From the NCBI GenBank assembly GCA_016788115.1, contig JAEURR010000005.1:434001-498000 (forward strand): a stretch of 64,000 nt of DNA, in the 5' to 3' direction. The DNA is from Chthonomonas sp. (lineage in GTDB: Bacteria; Armatimonadota; Fimbriimonadia; Fimbriimonadales; Fimbriimonadaceae). Below the pieces are notes generated by a model. The model was not told the origin of the DNA. It did no database searches and worked only from the letters and a program-made list of their open reading frames with translations. Both the position numbers and the translations under genes were made by a program. Shown piece by piece: positions 25,465-33,896 of the stretch (position 1 is the first letter of the stretch; each line of letters starts with the position of its first letter).

Positions 25465-27795
25465 TTGGCTAACCCATTACCCATGTGGCTCGATAATCTT
25501 CACTCGCTGGCTGATCGCAACTGGTTCCTCGCACTGCTCGTTATCGCCGTTGTTTACCTGGGCCTGTGCCTGTTGACCAATCTCTGTTGGGCGATCTATA
25601 TTCCTTGGCCCTCGAAGAAGCCACGGGCCGCAGTGTCGGCTGGCCCGGTGAAACGCCATTTCTACTTGTCTGAGCCGAGCCATGCGCCTTCAAAGTGGTT
25701 GATTCTGAGTCCTGTTGCGTGCGCCACGCTCACTCAGATCATAGCGAACAAGGCTTTTCTGGGGCACCCTTTTCACCTGACTGCCTGCTCGTTCACAGCC
25801 GCGGTCATCGTGCATCACTTCGGGGTATGCACGAGACCGTTTCTTACTTGTCATGATGCGCTGACTCGCTCTGTGTCGAATTATCAGGTTCCGAGCGGAT
25901 CACAACCCCCATACCGGATCTGTTTCGTTCCTCCCGACTGCCCGAATATGAGTCCATGGGAGTGGTTGGTTTGGTTTATCACATCCCAGTCGTTTCGATT
26001 TGGGCTGTGGGCTCTGACAGTCGTCGCCGCGCAGAGCGAGCTCCTTTTCAATGGTCCCCACGCGCCGGCCGATGAAGCTACCCTGGGGTCACTTGTGAAG
26101 AACCGTCTCGTCGAGCTGTGGGGTAACTATTGGCCGCTGGCCATTGCGTTTCTTGCGATATTCTATGCGGTTGTGCGGACATTCGCACGGCGCAAGATCC
26201 GATTTAAGCTGCACGCAGACGGCTCCTGGGATGTTCAGCGCTCTTCCGGCATTCGCAGCATTGTTTCGAGTGGGCAGTTTGCGCATATCAAGAAGTTGGT
26301 CCTGAGCAGCACGACGATGCAGTTCGCGTGGTTCATATGCAACGCGAGTACCGGCAACCGGCCCAAGTTGCTGCGCCGACATTACCACGCTAGTGTCATC
26401 AATGTCGTGCTGAGCGGCGAGCCAACCACGACGCTGCCCGTCGCGGTGTTCCCGACAATGAACATTCGCGACTCATTCGCTGGCTGGTACAAATCGTGGC
26501 TCGCTCCCGGTGCGTTACCGATCCTGCTTGCAACGAAGCAGCCGCTAACGGTAGCCGCTAACCAAGCCTGGAAGGCATGTGACAATATTGTTCGGAGGGT
26601 AGCTATGGCGCATCGATGGGCCCCCGCTCAGTATTGGTCTGTAATAGAACGGATGGTCGAAGATAAGCGCCACTTCGACCACGCTTACCTCGGAGTCCCG
26701 GCCTCGACACATGGGCGGAGGGTCACGCTCCCTTGGAAGGCGTTCGTGAACGAGCGAATCCACCCGCTCTCGACCTACCTCTCAAAGCCCAGCCGTTCGG
26801 CGACCGGAGGACTCAATTCGGGGCTCGGCAGCACGGTGCTCGCGCTCATCAGGAACTCATTGAACCTAGTGACGATTGTGGCCGCCTTCGGTATGGTCGT
26901 GGCATACGTACTGGCTCTCCAAAAGTACGGGATCGCAATGCTCTCAGAGTTCAAACTTGTTCCTGAGGCTGCTGGAGAAGGTCACGGAAAGTTCCTTGAG
27001 TCAGCCCTCCAGGCTATTGAGCTCATGATCCTTGCCCCCCTTCCGTATCTGCTTATGCTCGGGCTGAGCCGATACGTCGACGCTGTAACGAGCGGCAAAG
27101 ACACCAAGAAGGCCAAGGCGGAACTGTTGAACTTCAAGGGGTTTGAGGTGGCGCTACTCATTGGCGCAACGGGTGCACTGCTGGTCTCCGCGTTCGTTCG
27201 ATTTCTCGGGACAAGCTCGGGCGGCGATCCGAAGCCGGGGACTCTGTGGCTCATCGGCGTCGCCCTTGGCGCAATCGGCATATTGGCGCTGTACTACTTC
27301 AAGCTAGAGGAGGCGGCTGATGAAGAGGAGAAGCACGTGAGGGCAAACCCAAGCGATGTCCTGCCGTTCGAGCTACACGCACAGCGACTCCGAAGAGAAA
27401 GCCGATTCTTGGAAGCGGGCGAAGTCTATGAACAGGCTGGCCACTTTGTTCTAGCCCACTCTGACAACCTTGAGGACTCTCGCGGGTTTGCGCTCATGGC
27501 CCATGGAGAGCTGTGTAGGATTCGCGCGCACGTCGAGGAGAAGTCCGGTGAAGCCTACGTGCAGGCCAAGGCGGATTTCCTGGAGCACTTGCTCGCCATG
27601 AAGGGGGTCGATTCAGACAAGACCGACCGCCATGTGATCCCCGTGATCATGCTCGGCAAGGAGTTAAAACTCTCGGCTGAAGACATGGGTCTCAGCGACT
27701 GGCCGTACGAGGATGACACCGTTGCAAACATGGTCAAGCGGTGGTCAAAAGATGACCCGTCGCAGACTCCGGCCACGCCAGAGCCGTCTCCCTAG
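25465..27795 (+). CDS. Unrecognised large membrane protein, inserted in the pil locus
   Basis: A 776-residue protein of no family I recognise. Membrane helices occur near residues 19-46, 74-100, 165-190, 215-238, 468-490, 515-540, 570-592 and 598-618. A soluble domain of about 230 residues lies between the two helix groups. A charged C-terminal tail (about 620-776) has helix pairs such as RFLEAGEVYEQAGHFVLAHS that resemble TPR or SNAP-like repeats. The start is TTG, with GGAG six bases before it. It is transcribed opposite to its neighbours pilB and pilT, and its coding DNA appears somewhat less GC-rich than theirs, which hints at later insertion. Its end lies six bases from the pilB stop. 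Confidence 0.85.
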   Translation: MANPLPMWLDNLHSLADRNWFLALLVIAVVYLGLCLLTNLCWAIYIPWPSKKPRAAVSAGPVKRHFYLSEPSHAPSKWLILSPVACATLTQIIANKAFLGHPFHLTACSFTAAVIVHHFGVCTRPFLTCHDALTRSVSNYQVPSGSQPPYRICFVPPDCPNMSPWEWLVWFITSQSFRFGLWALTVVAAQSELLFNGPHAPADEATLGSLVKNRLVELWGNYWPLAIAFLAIFYAVVRTFARRKIRFKLHADGSWDVQRSSGIRSIVSSGQFAHIKKLVLSSTTMQFAWFICNASTGNRPKLLRRHYHASVINVVLSGEPTTTLPVAVFPTMNIRDSFAGWYKSWLAPGALPILLATKQPLTVAANQAWKACDNIVRRVAMAHRWAPAQYWSVIERMVEDKRHFDHAYLGVPASTHGRRVTLPWKAFVNERIHPLSTYLSKPSRSATGGLNSGLGSTVLALIRNSLNLVTIVAAFGMVVAYVLALQKYGIAMLSEFKLVPEAAGEGHGKFLESALQAIELMILAPLPYLLMLGLSRYVDAVTSGKDTKKAKAELLNFKGFEVALLIGATGALLVSAFVRFLGTSSGGDPKPGTLWLIGVALGAIGILALYYFKLEEAADEEEKHVRANPSDVLPFELHAQRLRRESRFLEAGEVYEQAGHFVLAHSDNLEDSRGFALMAHGELCRIRAHVEEKSGEAYVQAKADFLEHLLAMKGVDSDKTDRHVIPVIMLGKELKLSAEDMGLSDWPYEDDTVANMVKRWSKDDPSQTPATPEPSP

Positions 27796-27801
27796 CCCGA
27801 A

Positions 27802-29571
27802 CTAGAAACCGGCGGTGAAGACGACGCGCATGACTTCGTCGGGCGTCGTTACGCCCGCAAGCACCTTGCCCAATCCGTCTTCGCGCAGCTCTTGCATGCC
27901 GTTCGCCTTGGCGGCGGCTTTGATATCGTTTAGCGGCGCGCGGCGCACGATCAGCTCAGCGATCTCCGTGTTCATGCACATGAGCTCGTGGAAGCCGGTT
28001 CGGCCGCGGAAGCCCGACATCTTGTTCGTCTCTGCGGGGATGCCACGCCATAGTTGCACTTTCGCTTCGGGGTCTTCGACCTTGAATCCAAATCGTCGCA
28101 AATCCATCTGAGTCACTTCGTACGACTCGCGGTGGTCAGGGTCAATCCGTCGTCCCAGTCGCTGGGCGAGACAGCCGATGAGGGTCGCCGCGATGAGGTA
28201 GGGCTCGACACCCATGTCGACCATACGTAGGGTGGCCGAAGGCGCATCGTTCGTGTGCAGGGTGGACAATACCAAGTGGCCCGTGAGCGACGACTCAATG
28301 GCGATTTCGGCCGTTTCCAAGTCGCGCATTTCACCGACCATGATGATGTCCGGGTCCTGACGGAGGAAGGCGCGGAGCGCGTTGGCGAAGTTCAGTCCCG
28401 CCTTCTTGTTCACCTGCACCTGGGCGATACCGCCGATCTGGTACTCGACCGGATCTTCGACGGTCACGATGTTCACCCCGACCGAGTTCAGCTTGTTAAG
28501 CACCGAATACTGGGTCGTGGTTTTGCCCGAACCGGTGGGTCCCGTACAGAGGAACAATCCGTTCGGCTGAGCAGTGAGCTCTTCGATTTTGAGCTGATTC
28601 TCTTCGGTAAATCCGAGTTTGCCCAAGCCGATCATGACGCTCGACTTGTCCAGAATACGCATAACGATCTTTTCGCCGAATGGCGTGGGGATCGAGCTTA
28701 CGCGAAGATCAAACTCTTTGCCCTGGTGGCGAACTTCGATACGACCGTCTTGCGGGACGCGGCGCTCGGCGATGTTCATGTCCGCCATGATCTTCAAACG
28801 GCTGATGAGCGGGGCCTGAAGGTTCTTGGGGACAGTCATGGCTTCGGCAAGAACACCGTCCACACGGTACCGGACGCGGACGCCACGGACCTGGGGCTCG
28901 ACGTGGATGTCCGATGCACGGTCAAAAATGGCTTGCTGGATTACCGCGTTTGCGAGCCGAATGATCGGCGCCTGCTCGGCCATCTTCTCAGCTTCGGCAT
29001 CCGGGGTCTCGTCGTCTTCGCTTCCACGACCCACGGCGGCTTCGGCCATGATTCGGCGCATGTCACCCGCGGGTTGGGCGGCGGGCGATGCTTCTTCGCG
29101 CTTGGCTGGTGCGGTCTCGCCACCCACGGCAGTGGCCACGGGGGAACTGTAATACTTGCGGATCGCGTCCTCGATGGCCCCGGGGACGGCCATGACGGGC
29201 TTGACGCGTAGCCCAGACACCATGCGGATATCGTCCTGAGCGGCGATGTCGTTAATGTCCTTCATCGCTAGCCAGAGGCCCACGTCGTCTTTGCGGACAG
29301 GGATGACGTTATGGTTCTTGACCAAGCGATCGGGGACGACGTTTAGCGCCGAACTCTCGATCGTGATGTCATCGAGGTTGACGAAGGGAACGCCAGCTTC
29401 TTGAGCGCGGCCTTGCACGACTTCACGCTCACCAACCATTTTCAGGTCAATGACGACTCTGCCGATATCCTTCTGCCCGGACTGCTGCTGGACTCTCTTC
29501 GCTTCATTTAACTGTTCTCCGGTAATGAAGCCCTTTTGCAAGAGCCACTGGTCCAATGGCATGCGATCCAT
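27802..29571 (-). CDS. pilB: Type IV pilus assembly ATPase PilB (GspE family)
   Basis: A 589-residue ATPase that drives pilus extension. The N-terminal T2SSE domain (about 1-150, MPLDQWLLQKGFI) is followed by the ATPase core, with Walker A GPTGSGKTTTQ, an Asp box, Walker B (IIMVGEMRD) and a His box (TLHTNDA). The four-cysteine zinc motif of most PilB/GspE proteins is missing: the segment after LIGCLAQRL reads RRIDPDHRESY, and the second pair reads GIPAETNKMSGFRGRTG. Function as the assembly motor is still likely. It stands apart from pilT because of the opposing gene at 25465. Confidence 0.93.
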   Translation of the reverse strand: MDRMPLDQWLLQKGFITGEQLNEAKRVQQQSGQKDIGRVVIDLKMVGEREVVQGRAQEAGVPFVNLDDITIESSALNVVPDRLVKNHNVIPVRKDDVGLWLAMKDINDIAAQDDIRMVSGLRVKPVMAVPGAIEDAIRKYYSSPVATAVGGETAPAKREEASPAAQPAGDMRRIMAEAAVGRGSEDDETPDAEAEKMAEQAPIIRLANAVIQQAIFDRASDIHVEPQVRGVRVRYRVDGVLAEAMTVPKNLQAPLISRLKIMADMNIAERRVPQDGRIEVRHQGKEFDLRVSSIPTPFGEKIVMRILDKSSVMIGLGKLGFTEENQLKIEELTAQPNGLFLCTGPTGSGKTTTQYSVLNKLNSVGVNIVTVEDPVEYQIGGIAQVQVNKKAGLNFANALRAFLRQDPDIIMVGEMRDLETAEIAIESSLTGHLVLSTLHTNDAPSATLRMVDMGVEPYLIAATLIGCLAQRLGRRIDPDHRESYEVTQMDLRRFGFKVEDPEAKVQLWRGIPAETNKMSGFRGRTGFHELMCMNTEIAELIVRRAPLNDIKAAAKANGMQELREDGLGKVLAGVTTPDEVMRVVFTAGF

Positions 29572-29728
29572 AAGTTTTCAGTCCACCTCGTTTGCGTCCT
29601 CACGCGTGCGGAACGCACGGTGACGCAATTCCCTCAGTTCGAGCATTTTAGACCGAATCGGGGGGGATTTTGCGCACCCTCCCGTCTTTCTCGCTCTACC
29701 CCGAGCGATTGAAAGGACGGCCTGCATG

Positions 29729-30415
29729 TCATTTTGGTTCAAGCCGAGCTCCCAAAGCGGCACGAATACCGGCAAGCAGCGCACGTACCATCTGCGACTT
29801 GCCAGCCTCAGTGCGGACCCATTTCTCATCTTTCGGGTTGTTGAGCACGCACATTTCCACCAAGACGGAAGGAACTTCACTGAAAATGCTGCCGATCAGC
29901 GCGCCGTACTTTTTGCCGACCGCGGTCTGTCGATCCGTCCGCAATCCTCGATCACCGAGCTTCCCCTTCAGTTCCTTGGTGGCCGCGATGTGAAACGCCT
30001 TGGCCATGGGCCGCACCTGGTCCAGCACCGCGTCCGATGGACCGGTTTCGTTGCCTTGCTTGCCTTTCGTGTCCGCGAAAAACGTAGCGAATCCGGATTC
30101 GCCGGGGGCATAGTCGCAATGCAGCCTTAGCATCAGCGCAGCTTTGGACCGATTGGCGATCTGAGCCCGCTCTCGATTCGTAACGTGCTGCTTTTCGGAG
30201 CTCTTGGTCATGACAACCTTGAACCCTTCCTTCTGCAACTGCCTCTCAAGCTGCTTGGCGATGGTCCAAGCGAACCCCATCTCGGTGAGCACCTTGCCCC
30301 GGGTGCCCGGGCCGACCTCCGAAGGATGCCCTGGGTCCAGGCAGATGACGGTTGGGGTTGACCACGCAAAGCTAGCGAAACAAAGCCACAGGCAGAGTGC
30401 AAGCCAGGAACGCAT
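29729..30415 (-). CDS. N-acetylmuramoyl-L-alanine amidase (Amidase_3)
   Basis: A 228-residue secreted zinc amidase that cuts the bond between MurNAc and the stem peptide. After a signal peptide (about 1-19), the zinc site is visible as CLDPGHP (first His) with glutamate EMGF and second His LRLHCDY; the catalytic Glu appears in VLVEMCVLNN. There is no cell-wall-binding domain or AMIN domain, so this is a minimal form. It probably helps daughter-cell separation or wall turnover. Divergent from the holin-like gene, with 51 bases between. Confidence 0.92.
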   Translation of the reverse strand: MRSWLALCLWLCFASFAWSTPTVICLDPGHPSEVGPGTRGKVLTEMGFAWTIAKQLERQLQKEGFKVVMTKSSEKQHVTNRERAQIANRSKAALMLRLHCDYAPGESGFATFFADTKGKQGNETGPSDAVLDQVRPMAKAFHIAATKELKGKLGDRGLRTDRQTAVGKKYGALIGSIFSEVPSVLVEMCVLNNPKDEKWVRTEAGKSQMVRALLAGIRAALGARLEPK

Positions 30416-30466
30416 GACTGATGAGACTACCAGTGCAAAGCGCTACAATAAGGACTCGGAGTCGGT

Positions 30467-30850
30467 ATGAAGCGATTTTTCTTGAAGTGGGCGTTGACGG
30501 TGCTGGCACTCATCGTGACGGGCTTGGTCACGAGCCTGTTCATGAAAGGCTTCAGTGTCCAAGTTGGCTCAAGCTCCGACGTGATGAATCTGTTCATTGG
30601 GGTCGCCGTGCTCACGCTTGTGAACACCACGCTGGGTCGGCTCCTGAAGTTCCTGGCCATCCCCCTCAACTGCCTGACATTTGGTCTGGCGGCCGTCGCG
30701 ATCAACGGACTGATGTTCTTCCTGGTCTCCACTCTCAATTTCGGATTTCACGCTGACAACTACCTTGCGGCGCTTGTCGCCAGCGTCGTCTTTTCGCTGA
30801 CCTGCTCCATCCTCCATCAGTTCCTACCCGATTCGGAGAAGGATGATTAA
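30467..30850 (+). CDS. Phage holin family protein (YvlD-like, four membrane helices)
   Basis: A 127-residue membrane protein with four helices (about 6-28, 40-58, 64-88 and 97-118). The TLGRLLKFLAIPLNCLTFGL segment is typical of the phage-holin-4 superfamily that includes YvlD. In bacteria such genes are chromosomal and not evidence of prophage; the role is unknown, perhaps in envelope stress. GGAG sits five bases before the ATG. Its 3' end overlaps yvcK by eight bases, so the two are probably one operon together with gmk and coaBC. Confidence 0.85.
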   Translation: MKRFFLKWALTVLALIVTGLVTSLFMKGFSVQVGSSSDVMNLFIGVAVLTLVNTTLGRLLKFLAIPLNCLTFGLAAVAINGLMFFLVSTLNFGFHADNYLAALVASVVFSLTCSILHQFLPDSEKDD

Positions 30851-32156
30851 TCGTCATCGGATGCGGCGCCTCTTGGCGCCGACCGCCGGACTGCGAAAAC
30901 CTATCGTCCGCGCGGGGATCGGTCTGCTGGTCCTCCTGTTTGGCTTGAGCCTGAGTTTCATTCAGACTGCACTGCCGATCATCCTCAACCTTGGCAAGCT
31001 GTGGAATGGGTTCATCGAGCGGTGGGTGGGGATAGACCGCGCGGCACAGTTTAACCACGTGCTCGGCGGTGTCTGCCTCGTGCTGGGGTTCTATCTCGCT
31101 TTCACCGGGCTCAGGAGCCTCCAGCGCCGCTTCTACCAAGTGATGGCCCCCGCCAGCCGCTCGGACAAGATCGTGAATACGTTCGTTCGACGGCAGCAGC
31201 TTTCCGCCGGTCCCCGCATCGTGGCGATGGGCGGCGGTACCGGGCTGTCGACACTCCTGCGCGGCCTGAAGCACCACACCAGCAACATCACGGCAATCGT
31301 GACGGTGACCGACGACGGCGGGAGTTCGGGGCGGCTATCACGCGAGATGGGAATCGTGCCCCCGGGCGACATGCGCAACTGTTTGGTCGCGCTCGCCGAC
31401 GCGGAAAAGCTCATGACCGACCTTTTCCAGCATCGATTTGCCAAGGCGAAGGGCTCGCTCGCAGGGCACAGCATCGGCAACTTGCTCATCGCTGGCCTCG
31501 TGGAGCAGGCAGACGGTGACCTTGACCGGGCCCTGGCCATGGCGAGCGAAGTTCTGAACATCCGCGGGCGGGTGCTGCCTAGCACGACCCAGACAGTGCG
31601 ACTCCGTGCGCTCATGGATGACGGCAGCGAGGTCTGCGGCGAAACGACCATCGTCGCCGCGGGCAAGAGGATCCGCCGGATCTACCTCGATCCGATGGAT
31701 GTCGCTCCGTTCCCGGACGCCAGCACCGCCATCGAAGAGGCCGATATGATCATCATTGGCCCGGGAAGCGTATTCACATCGGTCATTCCGAACCTCCTCA
31801 TCCCGGGCATGGCCGACGCAGTGCACAATGCCAAGGCCGTGAAGGCGTACGTCTGCAACGTCATGACCCAACCCGGGGAGAGCGACTCCTTCACCGCTGC
31901 CGAACACGTAACCGCGATCCAAGCGAATGTTGACCGGCGCATCTTTGATCATGTGCTGGTAAACACCGGCCGTCCCACTCAAGGCACGGTCGACAAGTAC
32001 CGAAATTCAGATCAGTACGTTGTCGAAGCCGATGTCGAGCGGATTCGAGCACTTGGCTTTCGGGTGGTCTCCGGCAATTTCATGAACGAAATGGATTACG
32101 TCCGCCATGACCCCCTCAAGGTTGCGGCGCGGCTGATGGATGTGTTAAACGCATGA
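30843..32156 (+). CDS. YvcK/gluconeogenesis-factor family protein with membrane anchor
   Basis: A 437-residue protein. From about residue 115 it matches the YvcK/CofD-like family: VAMGGGTGLSTLLRGLK, VTVTDDGGSSGRL, the GDMRNCLVALA segment and GPGSVFTSVIPNLL. YvcK proteins bind UDP-sugars and control carbon flow and cell-wall synthesis in Gram-positive bacteria. Here the N-terminal 110 residues add two membrane helices (about 22-50 and 72-92), so the protein should be tethered to the inner membrane with the sugar-binding domain in the cytoplasm. It overlaps gmk by four bases (ATGA). Confidence 0.93.
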   Translation: MINRHRMRRLLAPTAGLRKPIVRAGIGLLVLLFGLSLSFIQTALPIILNLGKLWNGFIERWVGIDRAAQFNHVLGGVCLVLGFYLAFTGLRSLQRRFYQVMAPASRSDKIVNTFVRRQQLSAGPRIVAMGGGTGLSTLLRGLKHHTSNITAIVTVTDDGGSSGRLSREMGIVPPGDMRNCLVALADAEKLMTDLFQHRFAKAKGSLAGHSIGNLLIAGLVEQADGDLDRALAMASEVLNIRGRVLPSTTQTVRLRALMDDGSEVCGETTIVAAGKRIRRIYLDPMDVAPFPDASTAIEEADMIIIGPGSVFTSVIPNLLIPGMADAVHNAKAVKAYVCNVMTQPGESDSFTAAEHVTAIQANVDRRIFDHVLVNTGRPTQGTVDKYRNSDQYVVEADVERIRALGFRVVSGNFMNEMDYVRHDPLKVAARLMDVLNA

Positions 32157-32713
32157 GCGGAAGATTGATCATATTCAGCGGACCGAGCGGAGTCGGCAAG
32201 GACACGATCCTGGTCGAGTGGGGACGTGTCAACGAGCGCATCCAGCGGGTGATCAGCTACACCACGCGGAGCAAGCGCGAAGGTGAGATCGAGGGACTGG
32301 ACTACCACTTCGTCACCCGCGAACGGTTTCAAGAGATGGCAGCGGAAGGGGCCTTCCTGGAGTACAAAGAAGTATATGGAAACTTGTACGCGACGCCGCT
32401 CCACGATATGAATGCGATGATAGAGGCGGGCGCTTGCGCTGTGCTAAAAATCGACGTGGCGGGCGCGCTAGACGCGATGGAGCTGCGCCCCGACGCACTG
32501 ACGATCTTCGTCATGCCGCCGTCGATCGAAGAATTGGATCGCCGGATTCGAGGGCGCGGTTCGGATAGCCCCGAGCAGATTGAGCGTCGGCTGGCTGCAG
32601 CCCATGCCGAGATTGAGCACGCCCCGCGCTACCAACATCGCGTGGTAAACGACGATCTGGACAGGGTCATCCAAGAGCTTGAGTCGATCGTGAGTCGGGA
32701 GTGCGTTGGATAA
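32153..32713 (+). CDS. gmk: Guanylate kinase
   Basis: A 186-residue enzyme converting GMP to GDP with ATP. The P-loop is FSGPSGVGKDT, and the GMP-binding region includes the SYTTRSKREGE segment and the DYHFVTRERF lid. The length is close to the usual 200. It overlaps yvcK by four bases upstream and coaBC by eight bases downstream. The gene rpoZ, often found between gmk and coaBC, is absent here. Confidence 0.95.
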   Translation: MSGRLIIFSGPSGVGKDTILVEWGRVNERIQRVISYTTRSKREGEIEGLDYHFVTRERFQEMAAEGAFLEYKEVYGNLYATPLHDMNAMIEAGACAVLKIDVAGALDAMELRPDALTIFVMPPSIEELDRRIRGRGSDSPEQIERRLAAAHAEIEHAPRYQHRVVNDDLDRVIQELESIVSRECVG

Positions 32714-33896
32714 GCGACGGGTTGTCTTAGGAGTTTCAGGGAGTGTCGCCGCATACCGAGCGGCCGACCTCGCCCGCGAACTCATGCGCGCTGGCTGCCA
32801 AGTTCGAGTCTGCTTGACCGATGCCGCGGCAGAATTCGTCCGCCCGGCCCTCTTCGAAGCACTTACGGGTGAGCCCTGTCTCAGCTCCGCATTCGAAGAG
32901 CCCGAAGTGGGCAAGATGGCGCACATCGACTGGGCGCGCTGGGCCGAAGTAGTGGTAGTGGCCCCCGCGACCGCCAACACCCTGAACAAACTTGCGGCGG
33001 GGATCGGCGACGACATGCTCACGACGCTAGCTCTGGCGACGACCGCCCCCGTGGTGCTGGCCCCGGCGATGAACCCGACGATGTGGAAAACCGACAGCGT
33101 TCTAGCTTCGATGGCCACGCTGCGGTCACGCGCCGCAACCGTGGTTGAGCCCGACTCCGGTGATGTCGCGTGTGGCGAAAATGGTCAGGGAAAGCTTGCC
33201 AGCATCGACCGGATCCTGGCCGCGGTCCTCACGATCTTGAGCACCACGCGCTTGCTCGCGGGCAAGCGGGTCCTCATCACCTCGGGGCCGACGCAAGAGC
33301 CCATCGATGCCGCGCGTTACGTCACCAATCGATCAAGTGGCAAGATGGGGGCCGCGCTCGCACGCGCTGCGCTGCTGATGGGGGCTGAGGTCACCGTCGT
33401 CACCGGCCCTGCGGCCGCGCCTTTGCCTGGGCAAGCGGCCGTGCACCGGGTGCGCACCGCCCAAGAGATGCTGGCGGCAGCCCAGCCGTTTGCTCCCCAG
33501 GCGGACTTGATCCTCGGTGCGGCTGCGGTCGCCGACTATCGGCCCGCGGCCCCATCTGCTGGCAAGATCCGTCGGAGTGACGCTGAACTACAGCTCTCGC
33601 TCGTGCCCAATCCGGACATCATCGCTGCGCTGGCAAAGGCGGCGCAGCCCAAGGCGCGCGTCATTGCCTTTGCCGCAGAGCCTACTGGCGATCTCCAGAT
33701 CGCTCGCGAGAAGCTCGCGAAGAAAGGCGTCTATGCCATCGTGGCAAACGATATCTCCGGCGCGAACACTGGTTTTGAATCGGACACGAACCAGCTAACA
33801 CTGATCACCGCAAGTCAAGAAGAACAAAGCGCAGTCCAGTCGAAGCTGGAATGCGCATTGTGGTTGTTGGAACGCGTCGGCCGCGATCTGGGCTAG
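32706..33896 (+). CDS. coaBC: Bifunctional phosphopantothenoylcysteine decarboxylase / phosphopantothenate-cysteine ligase
   Basis: A 396-residue coenzyme A biosynthesis enzyme. The N-terminal flavin-dependent CoaC domain (about 1-180) shows GVSGSVAAYRA, the active-site His in MAHIDWARWA, the PAMNPTMW motif and the catalytic Cys in DVACGENGQGKL. The C-terminal CoaB domain (about 190-396) shows SGPTQEPIDAARYVTNRSSG and FAAEPTGD. The start is TTG at 32706, with GGGAG at 32697-32701, inside the end of gmk. Its 3' end overlaps the convergent nuclease-like gene by four bases. Confidence 0.95.
   Translation: MDKRRVVLGVSGSVAAYRAADLARELMRAGCQVRVCLTDAAAEFVRPALFEALTGEPCLSSAFEEPEVGKMAHIDWARWAEVVVVAPATANTLNKLAAGIGDDMLTTLALATTAPVVLAPAMNPTMWKTDSVLASMATLRSRAATVVEPDSGDVACGENGQGKLASIDRILAAVLTILSTTRLLAGKRVLITSGPTQEPIDAARYVTNRSSGKMGAALARAALLMGAEVTVVTGPAAAPLPGQAAVHRVRTAQEMLAAAQPFAPQADLILGAAAVADYRPAAPSAGKIRRSDAELQLSLVPNPDIIAALAKAAQPKARVIAFAAEPTGDLQIAREKLAKKGVYAIVANDISGANTGFESDTNQLTLITASQEEQSAVQSKLECALWLLERVGRDLG

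Noticed and set aside
30467-30850. Prophage remnant, because of the holin-like gene
   Set aside because: The family is common in bacterial chromosomes without phage, and no other phage gene is near.
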